DNA of 46,364 bases from an uncultured Pelagibacteraceae bacterium (GTDB lineage Bacteria > Pseudomonadota > Alphaproteobacteria > Pelagibacterales > Pelagibacteraceae), in NCBI GenBank assembly GCA_902573385.1, contig CACGJS010000003.1, positions 1 through 46,364 on the forward strand, written 5' to 3'. A program made the translations under genes and the position numbers. Shown in pieces: positions 15,511-22,607 of this stretch. The stretch's first letter is position 1, and the number at the start of each line of letters is the position of its first letter. The notes beneath the pieces are model-generated. The model did not search any database. It was not told the origin of the DNA and saw nothing but the letters and a program-made list of their open reading frames with translations.

Positions 15511-16070
15511 AGCAACTTGATAATTTTAATATACTCGTCTTTATCTATATTCATTATTCTTTTTGAAGTTTCAAAATCAAAGCCATTCCTTGCTAAAAGA
15601 GAAATATCTTTTTTATAAAACAGTGGTCTATTGTCTTGAGTTCTAGCAGGTCCAATTCTTTTTTTTTTACACATTTTTATTCCTGAAAAAAAATCTTGAT
15701 CTGAATTATCGTCTTTGATTTTATCGATTGTTTCTTTAATATAATGATCGTTGATACCTTTTGAAATTAGATAATTTCTTATTTTGTTAATTGAACTGCC
15801 TTTTTGAATTAAACTCCTAGATTTACTCTCTGAGTAAAATTTATCACTTATGAATTTTGTTTCTTCTAAATCTTTTAAAACGATATCTATTAAATTTTTA
15901 ACTTCTTCTTTTTTAACAGTTGGTATTGAAGATTTTAAATATTTTTTTAATAAATAAGTTTTTAGCTGTTGTTTTGAAGGCGCGTACTTTTCTATGTAGG
16001 AAAATGAGAAATTTCGCATTTCTTCGACAGTAACTTCTAGTGTTTTTTTTCTATTTTTAATAGGAATCAT
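15507..16070 (-). CDS. recX: Recombination regulatory protein RecX
   Basis: RecX binds RecA filaments and limits RecA activity. This 187-aa protein shows the tandem three-helix pattern of the family: YIEKYAPSKQQLKTYLLKK (30-48), LEETKFISDKFYSESKSRSLIQKGSSINKIRNYLISKGI in the middle, and a C-terminal repeat ending NGFDFETSKRIMN. The middle block, with F-I-x-D-x-x-Y/F followed by a basic helix, is the most diagnostic. Alphaproteobacterial RecX proteins are often divergent, so the call rests on architecture. It is transcribed alone, 26 nt from the divergent ABA4-like gene, and is not next to recA here. Confidence 0.75.
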   Translation of the reverse strand: MIPIKNRKKTLEVTVEEMRNFSFSYIEKYAPSKQQLKTYLLKKYLKSSIPTVKKEEVKNLIDIVLKDLEETKFISDKFYSESKSRSLIQKGSSINKIRNYLISKGINDHYIKETIDKIKDDNSDQDFFSGIKMCKKKRIGPARTQDNRPLFYKKDISLLARNGFDFETSKRIMNIDKDEYIKIIKLL

Positions 16071-16096
16071 TGTATCTCTAATATAATATATTTTTT

Positions 16097-16570
16097 ATGA
16101 TCGAAGAAATTTATACATATTTTACATTTGAAATGATCTATTTATGGTTAAACTTTAGTGTTTTACCTTTTTGGACTATATTGATTTTTTTTCCTAATTC
16201 AAAAATATGTAAAATTTTTATAGTATCAATACTCCCCATTATAATTTTTACAATAATTTATATATATTTAATTTATACTATTTTTAACGAGGGTTATGAC
16301 TTTCTGTCTAATTTTGACTTATATTTAGGAATTGATCAATTAAAAAAATTATTCTCTAACACTTCCTTCTTGATCTTATTTTGGATTCATTTTTTGTCTA
16401 TCAATTTATTTTGTGGCGCTTGGATAGTTAATGATAGTCAAAAATTCTATATTTCTAAAATTTTAATTTCGTTACCATTAATTATAACTTATTTTATAGG
16501 ACCATTAGGGTTGCTTATTTATTGGATTATTAGAATTTTTTATGCAAAGAGAATTAGTTTTTATAATTAA
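16097..16570 (+). CDS. ABA4-like (DUF4281) membrane protein
   Basis: This 157-aa protein has four hydrophobic segments. The pattern NFSVLPFWTILIFFPNSK near the start, LFWIHFLSINLFCGAWIVND (about 107-126) and the ending LPLIITYFIGPLGLLIYWIIR match the ABA4-like/DUF4281 family, named for a plant protein needed for neoxanthin synthesis. Bacterial members are often near carotenoid or light-related genes, but nothing of that kind is next to it here. A membrane role linked to carotenoids is therefore possible but unsupported by context. It overlaps the convergent rhodanese gene by 4 nt at the stop codons. Confidence 0.75.
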   Translation: MIEEIYTYFTFEMIYLWLNFSVLPFWTILIFFPNSKICKIFIVSILPIIIFTIIYIYLIYTIFNEGYDFLSNFDLYLGIDQLKKLFSNTSFLILFWIHFLSINLFCGAWIVNDSQKFYISKILISLPLIITYFIGPLGLLIYWIIRIFYAKRISFYN

Positions 16571-16950
16571 ACTATCTTAAAATCACTTTGGCTTATTGCA
16601 CCAAAGCCACCTTCTATGTGTGAAACTTTTTCAAAACCCATGTCTATTAAAGATTTTGCAGCCAAAGCAGACCTTAAACCACCTGCACAAAATAAAACCA
16701 TTTCTTTATTCATATCAAGTTTGCCATCTTTAAAGTAAACACTTTCCGGATCTAACCAAAATTCTAACATTCCCCTTGGAATGTGTTGTGAGTTTTCTAC
16801 TTTTCCTGTTTTTTCTAGTTCTCTGATATCCCTAATATCAATTAAATTACATTTATTTTCTTGATGTAACCTAAAAGCTTCGTCAATATTAATAGTCTTA
16901 ACTTCTTTAAGTGCCTCAGATACGAGAGTTTGTGATGATTTAATTTTCAT
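16567..16950 (-). CDS. Single-domain rhodanese-like protein
   Basis: This 127-aa protein is a stand-alone rhodanese domain, which carries sulfur as a persulfide on an active-site Cys. The family blocks are LIDIRDIRELEKTGKVENSQHIPRG (36-60) and the active loop CAGGLRSALAAKSL starting at Cys88. The last strand and helix are VSHIEGGFGAI. A WLDPES insertion between the first block and the active-site strand is typical of a small proteobacterial subgroup. No signal peptide is present, so it is cytoplasmic. The donor and acceptor are unknown. It converges on the ABA4-like gene and diverges from the glycosyltransferase-like gene. Confidence 0.85.
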   Translation of the reverse strand: MKIKSSQTLVSEALKEVKTINIDEAFRLHQENKCNLIDIRDIRELEKTGKVENSQHIPRGMLEFWLDPESVYFKDGKLDMNKEMVLFCAGGLRSALAAKSLIDMGFEKVSHIEGGFGAISQSDFKIV

Positions 16951-16981
16951 AATATTGTAAAATTTAATTATAAACGATTAT

Positions 16982-17971
16982 ATGAAAAAAAGCATCACAA
17001 ATAAACTATTTATTAAACTTTCAAAGATTCTTGGTTATGAAATAATTGATCAGAATAATTTTAATTCTCCTACTCTACAGAAAGAATTAAATGAGGATCT
17101 TTCAATTATAAATGAAAAATCAATTGTTTTACCATTAGGTGAGGTCAAAATTACAAAAAAAATAAACTCTATACTTATTATTTTTAGAACTAACACTAAT
17201 ATTGAGATATGGGATCAAAATAAAAAGAGAATATTTGAAAAACCAAAGATTGAGTATTCTTTAAGAGCTTTAAACTCGCTAATAAAATCAATTATTTTTT
17301 CTAAAACTAAATACCCTGATCTTATTTTTAAAATTATAATTGTTGATGATAAATCTAATACAGAAAATTTAGATAAAATAAAAAAAATCATTGAAAAAAA
17401 CAATTTAGATATAAGTATTACTTCCTTAAATCATGATAAATATAAAGATATAATTAAACAGCAAAAAAACGACCAGACTTTTTCAAATTTAGCTAGTCTT
17501 TTACAATCGTTTGAATTAGCCAAAGAACTTAGTGAAGATTTAGTTTTCTTTATTGAGGATGATTACTTGCATTTTGAACCAATGATGGAGGAAATGATTG
17601 CATCATATGAAAGAATTGCTTCTCAAGTCAATAAAGATATTTTTATGTGTCCCTCAGATTATCCTTATTTATATATGAATAATGAAAAAACAAATATTCT
17701 CATTGGAAATAAAAGACATTGGCGAACAATTAATCAAACTCTTTGTACCTTTTTGACTACAAAACCTTTATTAAATAAGTATTGGGATAATTTTTATAAT
17801 ACCTGTTTAGACAGAAATGATCCTTTTGAAAAACATTTAAATGAAATCTATACAAAAGAACATTGTATCTCACCTTTAAAAAGTCTCTCATTACATCTAA
17901 CAAATATAAATTCTAGTTATGGCTTATCCCCTTTTATTGATTACAAAAAGCTTTGGGATGAAAATGGCTAA
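16982..17971 (+). CDS. Glycosyltransferase-like protein with an EDDY motif
   Basis: This 329-aa protein looks like a GT-A fold glycosyltransferase without a close family name that I can give. A strand-helix start (INSILIIFRTNTNIEIW), a LRALNSLIKSI helix, then FKIIIVDDKSNTENLDKI is the classical nucleotide-sugar binding half. SEDLVFFIEDDYLHFEPMM carries a DDY variant of the DXD metal-binding motif. The second half has CPSDYPYLY and RHWRTINQTLCTFLTTKPLL, as in sugar transferases that use a late His. It may act on a surface glycan. The N-terminal 60 residues are unrelated to the fold. It overlaps the acetyltransferase start by a few bases. Confidence 0.6.
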   Translation: MKKSITNKLFIKLSKILGYEIIDQNNFNSPTLQKELNEDLSIINEKSIVLPLGEVKITKKINSILIIFRTNTNIEIWDQNKKRIFEKPKIEYSLRALNSLIKSIIFSKTKYPDLIFKIIIVDDKSNTENLDKIKKIIEKNNLDISITSLNHDKYKDIIKQQKNDQTFSNLASLLQSFELAKELSEDLVFFIEDDYLHFEPMMEEMIASYERIASQVNKDIFMCPSDYPYLYMNNEKTNILIGNKRHWRTINQTLCTFLTTKPLLNKYWDNFYNTCLDRNDPFEKHLNEIYTKEHCISPLKSLSLHLTNINSSYGLSPFIDYKKLWDENG

Positions 17972-18401
17972 TCTAATTAGGACAATTCAAGTTAAAGATA
18001 AAATACAATGGCAAGAACTTTATAAAGCTTATGCTGAATTTTATAAAGTTAAAATGAACAATCAAATACTTGAAACTGTTTGGAATTGGCTGCATGATAA
18101 AAATCACGAAGTTGAAGGGCTTGTCTACGAAATTGATGGAAATATAGTTGCTCTTGCTCATTATAGAAGAATGCCAAGACCATTACGTGGACAAGATATT
18201 GGTTTTTTGGATGATCTCTTTGTTGATCCAGAACATAGAGGACAAAAAATTGGTGAAAAAATTCTTAATGAATTAAAAAAAATCTCAAAATCTAAAGGAT
18301 GGGATTTAATAAGATGGATAACTCACAATGACAATGCTAGAGCCAAGTCTCTATATGATAGAGTTGCTCAAAAAACTTCTTGGGACCTATATGAAATTTA
18401 A
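17964..18401 (+). CDS. GNAT-family N-acetyltransferase
   Basis: This GNAT acetyltransferase (about 145 aa from ATG 17964) has the acetyl-CoA site DDLFVDPEHRGQKIGEKIL, with the R/Q-x-x-G-x-G/A pattern RGQKIG, preceded by VALAHYRRMP and followed by WDLIRWITHNDNARAKSLYDRVA. The frame extends to an ATG at 17919, but that would overlap the upstream gene by 53 nt. A GGGATGA stretch just before 17964 looks like a ribosome binding site, and the residues from MANLIRTIQ onward match the usual start of the family. ATG 17958 is a close alternative. The substrate is unknown. A strong terminator hairpin follows. Confidence 0.85.
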   Translation: MANLIRTIQVKDKIQWQELYKAYAEFYKVKMNNQILETVWNWLHDKNHEVEGLVYEIDGNIVALAHYRRMPRPLRGQDIGFLDDLFVDPEHRGQKIGEKILNELKKISKSKGWDLIRWITHNDNARAKSLYDRVAQKTSWDLYEI

Positions 18402-18402
18402 T

Positions 18403-18432
18403 AAAAAAGGCCCCAATTAAGGGGCCTATTTG
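18403..18432. terminator. Bidirectional rho-independent terminator, stronger toward HU
   Basis: AGGCCCC (18408-18414) and GGGGCCT (18421-18427) form a perfect 7-bp GC-rich stem with loop AATTAA. On the minus strand the stem is followed by six T residues, so it is a strong terminator for the HU gene. On the plus strand ATTTG follows, a weaker stop for the acetyltransferase transcript. Confidence 0.88.
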
Positions 18433-18462
18433 TAAAAAGCTGTAAATTAATTTAGATTTATA

Positions 18463-18738
18463 TTATTTATTAAATACTTCTTTAAGTGCTTTAGCTGGTA
18501 AAAACTTAACTTTTTGAGAAGCTCCGATTTGGATCTGTTCACCAGTTCTTGGGTTTCTACCAATTCTTGCTTTTCTTTTTGCTACTTTATATGTACCAAA
18601 ACCAGCAATTTTCACTGAATCGTCGCCCTTTAAGGCATCTAGAATAGTGTTGGTAATAGTATCAAAAGTTCGCTCTGCATCAGCTTTACTTTGATTTAAA
18701 GAAACTGATAATTTAGCTATTAATTGTTTTTTGTTCAT
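18463..18738 (-). CDS. hup: HU-type DNA-binding protein
   Basis: This 91-aa protein is a standard HU subunit that bends and compacts DNA. It starts MNKKQLIAKLSVSLNQSKADAE, has the dimer core KIAGFGTYKVAKRKARIGRNPRTGEQI (43-69) with the DNA-intercalating GRNPRTG arm tip, and ends FLPAKALKEVFNK. A strong GGAG ribosome binding site precedes the ATG by eight bases, in keeping with an abundant protein, and a good terminator lies 30 nt downstream. It has a normal length. IHF subunits share the fold, but the arm and C-terminus favour HU. Confidence 0.95.
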   Translation of the reverse strand: MNKKQLIAKLSVSLNQSKADAERTFDTITNTILDALKGDDSVKIAGFGTYKVAKRKARIGRNPRTGEQIQIGASQKVKFLPAKALKEVFNK

Positions 18739-18767
18739 TTTTTAGCTCCGGTTTTAAAGGTTTTTTT

Positions 18768-18798
18768 ACTATAGTTTACATAAAAGCTTATAAATCAA
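18768..18798 (-). promoter_or_regulatory. Candidate promoter of the HU gene
   Basis: On the minus strand TTGATT (18798-18793) and TATAGT (18773-18768) are 19 nt apart, giving a start about 20-25 nt upstream of the GGAG site. The spacing is a little long, so the assignment is tentative. Confidence 0.3.
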
Positions 18799-18900
18799 GC
18801 ATTTTATTAGTGTTATTAAAATTTATAAACACTATATATTGAAAAAACTCAAATTAACATTGATTTTAAAGGGTTTTTAAACTTTTAAAAAAGTAAATCA

Positions 18901-20010
18901 CTAAAATAAACCTAAGTCTTTTAGATCATTAAAAGTCGTGAAAAACATTAATGATAACAGTAAAAACATTCCGATTCGAAAAAAACCCTCTTGAACTTTT
19001 TGACTTAAAGGGTGTCCTAATATTTTTTCAAAACCATAAAACATTAAATGTCCCCCATCTAATAAAGGTATTGGAAACAGATTTATTAAACCAAGACTTA
19101 TAGAAATATATGCCATTAAACTCAAAAAGGGTAAAATGCCGAATTCAGCAACTTGACCAGTAATTTTTGCAATCCTTATAGGTCCACCTAATTGAGAACT
19201 GTCACCTGATCCAACAATCATACTTCCTATATATTTTAATGAAGAAACACTAACATAATAAACTTCATGAATAGAATGATATAAAGCTTTTGATGGTCCT
19301 AATTTTATATGATTAATCTCATTATTATAGGCTCCAAGCTTAATACCAACCATTCTTTTATTTACCTTGTTTCCAAGATTGTCTTCGCTTTCAACTATAT
19401 TTGGCTTAACTTTAAGTTTAATTTTTTGATCTAATCTTGTTACAGTAAAATCTATAAATTCACCAGTTGACATCATTATAAATTTAGAAACCTCCATAAT
19501 ACTTTTTACCTTATTTTCATCAATAGAAACAATTATGTCATTATTTTTAAGGCCAGCAGTCATAGCAGGACTATTTTTTTGTACTTCATTAATTACAGCT
19601 GGGGTAAAATCTTTACCAATAAATGTATAAATTGAAAAAAAAATAACTATAGCTAATAAAAAATTTGCGAATGGGCCTGCTGCTACAATTAAAGCTCTCT
19701 GGTATAACGGTTTTAAAACAAATAATTTTTCTTGATCTTCTTTGTTGTATTTATTAATTATTTTTTCTTGGTCAGCTTGACTAAAAACATTTCTATCACC
19801 AAAAAATTTTACATAGCCACCTAGTGGTATCCAGCAAATTTTCCATCTTGTTCCAGATTTATCATACCATCCAAATATTTCTTTACCAAAACCAATTGAA
19901 AAATCAGTAACACCTACACCATATTTTTTAGCAAAATAATAATGGCCATATTCATGAATAAATACAACAATTAAAATAAGAACAAGAAATGGTAAAATAG
20001 TACCTAACAT
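18901..20010 (-). CDS. rseP: RIP metalloprotease RseP (site-2 protease)
   Basis: This 369-aa intramembrane zinc protease cleaves anti-sigma factors or signal-peptide remnants inside the membrane. Zinc ligands are in HEYGH (His19, Glu20, His23) in the first membrane segment and Asp in PIPLLDGGHLMF near the C-terminus. One PDZ domain is visible (about 115-200: VQKNSPAMTAGLKNNDIIVSIDENK). A GGPIRIAKITGQ segment and four membrane spans fit the family. The start codon lies in the loop of a perfect 14-bp inverted repeat, described separately, and no ribosome binding site is visible. It lies between thiV and HU rather than beside dxr and bamA, its common partners. Confidence 0.93.
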   Translation of the reverse strand: MLGTILPFLVLILIVVFIHEYGHYYFAKKYGVGVTDFSIGFGKEIFGWYDKSGTRWKICWIPLGGYVKFFGDRNVFSQADQEKIINKYNKEDQEKLFVLKPLYQRALIVAAGPFANFLLAIVIFFSIYTFIGKDFTPAVINEVQKNSPAMTAGLKNNDIIVSIDENKVKSIMEVSKFIMMSTGEFIDFTVTRLDQKIKLKVKPNIVESEDNLGNKVNKRMVGIKLGAYNNEINHIKLGPSKALYHSIHEVYYVSVSSLKYIGSMIVGSGDSSQLGGPIRIAKITGQVAEFGILPFLSLMAYISISLGLINLFPIPLLDGGHLMFYGFEKILGHPLSQKVQEGFFRIGMFLLLSLMFFTTFNDLKDLGLF

Positions 20011-20027
20011 AAATTAGGTACTATTTT
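19994..20027 (-). promoter_or_regulatory. Perfect 14-bp hairpin with the rseP start codon in its loop
   Basis: AAAATAGTACCTAA at 19994-20007 and its exact reverse complement at 20014-20027 flank a 6-nt loop. In the minus-strand transcript the loop reads TTTATG and holds the rseP start codon; one arm is leader, the other is codons 2-6. It could control translation of rseP or end the thiV transcript. Confidence 0.7.
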
Positions 20028-20042
20028 TATATTATTTTAAAA

Positions 20043-21479
20043 TTATCTCAACTTCCAAATAACAGTTGGAATAAAGGTCGCAATTAAGAAAGACAAAAAT
20101 AACAATGATTGAGATACAAAAGCAGGAAATAAATCAACAGGCAAGATAATCCCAACTAATAAGCTTTTAGAAAAATCTGGCACTGGAAATAGAAGAAAAC
20201 CTCCAATTAGTCCAATAATTATTGATATGTAAGCGGTTTTTTCATTAAGTGTTTTATTATAAAAACTATAAAAAACAGTAAGTACAAAAGCGCAACAAAA
20301 CAAATCAGCCAATAAAAATAAATACAAAACACTAAAGCCCTTTGATGCTACAATAAATGCTATAATTGAAAGTCCTACTATAAAAAAATTAGAAAGTTTT
20401 AGATAATTTGTTTTTTTGTTAAAATTAAATGTTGCTTTACCATCAACTACTATCAAGCTAGAAATAGCATTAACCAGTGTATCAACTGTGCTAATGGTTA
20501 ATGACAGTCCAAGGATAATTATAATTAATGACAAAAATTCTGTTTGATCTTTTAATAACAATGAAAAGAAACTTAAATCAGGAACAACTTTTGAGTCAAC
20601 AGATATTGCGACTAATCCACTAAAACCAAATAATAAAACAATTGGAATAATAACAATAAATGCAACTAGTAGACTTTTTTTCAGTATATTGTTATTTTTT
20701 GCCGCATAAACTCTTTGCCAGTTTCCCTGATGAAAAAGATTTGTTGCAGCTACAGCAATAAAGAAGGTTAAGCCAGCAGTATAATTTGGAATATAACTAC
20801 CACTTAATAAATGAGGATTTTTTTCTTTAATAAATGAAAAAGAAAATTGATCCCCAGTAAATAAAAATAAATAAAAAACTGAAATAAAAAATAAAATAAC
20901 TATTACAATCATTTGTATATTATCTGTGAAAATAGAGGCTCTTAAACCTCCATAAAGAGTGTAGATCAAAGTGCCTATTAAAATAATAAACGCTGTAATC
21001 CATAATTCTGTTCCAGATATATAGTTAATTAGCATCGCAATCGCTGTTACCTCTGCACACAAAAATACAAACATATAAAACACAGTCATTAATAAAATTA
21101 ACTTAAATAAACTTTTACCAAATTTTTTTCTTAAAAATTCGATCAAAGTTGACCCTTTAGGGAATTCATTTCTTATTTTTTTTCCTAAAAAGATTAGAAA
21201 AATCATTGGAAAGGCTGTTCCAAGAGCATAACCAATTACAGCACCTATGCCGCCCCATGTTGCCGCAGAAGCTGGACCAAATAAAATCCACGCTCCTAGT
21301 GCAGAAGCAACAAAACTTGTACTTAAAGAAAAAAAATTAATATTTCTACTAGCTGTTAAGTAATTATTAATCCCTCGATATTTTTTTGAATAAGATAATC
21401 CAACTAAAGTGAAGATTAAGCTTACTAATATAACTAATATTAATGATGTTGATTGACTTATAAAATATATTTTATCCAT
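20043..21479 (-). CDS. thiV: Sodium:solute symporter, probable thiamine-pyrimidine (HMP) transporter ThiV
   Basis: This 478-aa protein is a sodium:solute symporter (SSS family) with about 13 membrane segments, including the conserved SAATWGGIGAVIGYALG block and FHQGNWQRVYAAKN. Its leader carries a TPP riboswitch, so it is controlled by thiamine diphosphate. In SAR11 a riboswitch-controlled symporter of this type, named ThiV, has been proposed to import the thiamine pyrimidine precursor 4-amino-5-hydroxymethyl-2-methylpyrimidine, which these organisms need. The symporter fold and the riboswitch are read from the sequence; the substrate is established only by analogy with that literature. It lies 32 nt upstream of rseP in the same direction. 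Confidence 0.85.
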   Translation of the reverse strand: MDKIYFISQSTSLILVILVSLIFTLVGLSYSKKYRGINNYLTASRNINFFSLSTSFVASALGAWILFGPASAATWGGIGAVIGYALGTAFPMIFLIFLGKKIRNEFPKGSTLIEFLRKKFGKSLFKLILLMTVFYMFVFLCAEVTAIAMLINYISGTELWITAFIILIGTLIYTLYGGLRASIFTDNIQMIVIVILFFISVFYLFLFTGDQFSFSFIKEKNPHLLSGSYIPNYTAGLTFFIAVAATNLFHQGNWQRVYAAKNNNILKKSLLVAFIVIIPIVLLFGFSGLVAISVDSKVVPDLSFFSLLLKDQTEFLSLIIIILGLSLTISTVDTLVNAISSLIVVDGKATFNFNKKTNYLKLSNFFIVGLSIIAFIVASKGFSVLYLFLLADLFCCAFVLTVFYSFYNKTLNEKTAYISIIIGLIGGFLLFPVPDFSKSLLVGIILPVDLFPAFVSQSLLFLSFLIATFIPTVIWKLR

Positions 21480-21550
21480 TATTCTCCCTTTCTGAATTAC
21501 CGGACAGGTTATTAGAGTATAATCTCAGTCTGTTAAGACACCCCTTAATA
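21480..21550 (-). promoter_or_regulatory. TPP riboswitch (THI element) upstream of thiV
   Basis: Reading the minus strand 5' to 3', the leader contains GGGGTGTC (from 21544), a 4-bp stem GTCT-TAAC-AGAC, the conserved CTGAGA, TATACTC that can pair back to GGGG, then AACCTGTCCGGTAATTCAG and a final AAAGGGAG. These are the ordered landmarks of the TPP aptamer. P3 is unusually short and P5 is weak. TATT (21550-21547) can pair with AATA (21483-21480) just before the start codon as P1. The final GGGAG is also the ribosome binding site, so ligand binding should hide it and block translation. Confidence 0.88.
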
Positions 21551-21576
21551 TTTAACATAACTTAAAATTTTATGTT

Positions 21577-21894
21577 TTAATAGTTAAAAAAAATCATTAA
21601 CCAATAAGAAAACAATCCTGAAAAAATTGTAGCTAAAATATTTTTACTAATAACACCTATAATTGTTGCAATAACTGCTGCTATAATTTTTGGGTTATCC
21701 ATAATAACCATAGATCCAGTATTATCTAAAAAAATAGCAGGGAATATTATTGCCGGAAAAATTGCTGAAGGTACATAAGACAAGACTTCTCTTATTCGAT
21801 TATTAAACATTTCTTTTTTAAGCAAAGCAATCATAGAAAATCTTGTAAAGAAAGTTATCAAACCACAGTAGATAATTATCAACCAATCAACCAT
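21577..21894 (-). CDS. azlD: AzlD-type branched-chain amino acid exporter subunit
   Basis: This 105-aa membrane protein is the small AzlD partner of AzlC. It has four hydrophobic segments, with the family pattern FFTRFSMIALL near residue 15, VLSYVPSAIFPAIIFPAIF (37-55) and PKIIAAVIATIIGVISKNIL (68-87). AzlCD pairs export branched-chain amino acids or analogues such as 4-azaleucine. Its first codons overlap the end of azlC by 8 nt, consistent with coupled synthesis of the two subunits. No further gene follows in the operon; the TPP riboswitch of thiV begins 27 nt downstream. Confidence 0.85.
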   Translation of the reverse strand: MVDWLIIIYCGLITFFTRFSMIALLKKEMFNNRIREVLSYVPSAIFPAIIFPAIFLDNTGSMVIMDNPKIIAAVIATIIGVISKNILATIFSGLFSYWLMIFFNY

Positions 21895-22588
21895 TTTTTT
21901 TTTCGATTAATTTAGTTAATATATAAGCAACAAATAGACCAGCTAATGCTGATACTATTACATATGCTTTAAAAGGTATGATTTCATACCCATATGTTGC
22001 TATAAAACCAGAAACTATAATAACCAATACGTTTATTAATTTTCTGAAATCATTAACCAATAGAGCTAAAAATGTTAATGGAATAGCAAAAGTCAGTCCA
22101 AGTTTATCAGGTACTATGGACCCTAATATTATTCCAAGAAAAGTTGTAATTTGCCAAATAATCCAGCAAGTCGCTCCTGCACCAAATAAATGAAAATATC
22201 TATTTTTATCTTTACTTTTTTTCAAATAATCGTGTGAAACTGCAAAAGCTTGATCAACTAAAAAATATGAGAGAATAATTTTCCAAAATAACCTTAGATC
22301 TGACAAATGCTCAGAGAGAACCGCTCCATATAATAAATGTCTTGAATTAACTGCTCCTACAGAACTTAAAATGATTAGTGAAGATGCTCCTGCAGAAAAT
22401 AACTGTAAAAAAATTATTTGAGATGCACCACCAAAAATTATAATAGACATCCCCATTGTAGTATAAGCATTTAAACCAAGATCTATAGCCAATACTCCAA
22501 AAATTATACCAAAAGGAACCACTGGTATCATTAATGGACTTACATTAAACATTCCTTCAAAAAATATTTTTAGCTTATGATTCTTCAT
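21887..22588 (-). CDS. azlC: AzlC-type branched-chain amino acid exporter subunit
   Basis: This 233-aa protein is the large AzlC permease subunit, with about six to seven membrane segments. The family pattern SPLMIPVVPFGIIFGVLA near the N-terminus, GGASQIIFLQLFSAGAS (53-69), VNSRHLLYGAVLSEHL (79-94) and VDQAFAVSHDY are clear. It pairs with AzlD to export branched-chain amino acids; the true substrate here is unknown. It follows the iron ABC ATPase gene by 19 nt in the same direction, so it may be read through from the fbp transcript, although the functions are unrelated. Confidence 0.88.
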   Translation of the reverse strand: MKNHKLKIFFEGMFNVSPLMIPVVPFGIIFGVLAIDLGLNAYTTMGMSIIIFGGASQIIFLQLFSAGASSLIILSSVGAVNSRHLLYGAVLSEHLSDLRLFWKIILSYFLVDQAFAVSHDYLKKSKDKNRYFHLFGAGATCWIIWQITTFLGIILGSIVPDKLGLTFAIPLTFLALLVNDFRKLINVLVIIVSGFIATYGYEIIPFKAYVIVSALAGLFVAYILTKLIEKKNG

Positions 22589-22607
22589 CTTAATTAAAAG
22601 CCTTGCA

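Noticed and set aside
17919..17963. Longer start of the acetyltransferase gene
   Set aside because: Fifteen extra residues would overlap the upstream gene by 53 nt and do not resemble the family's start; ATG 17964 (or 17958) has the better ribosome binding site.
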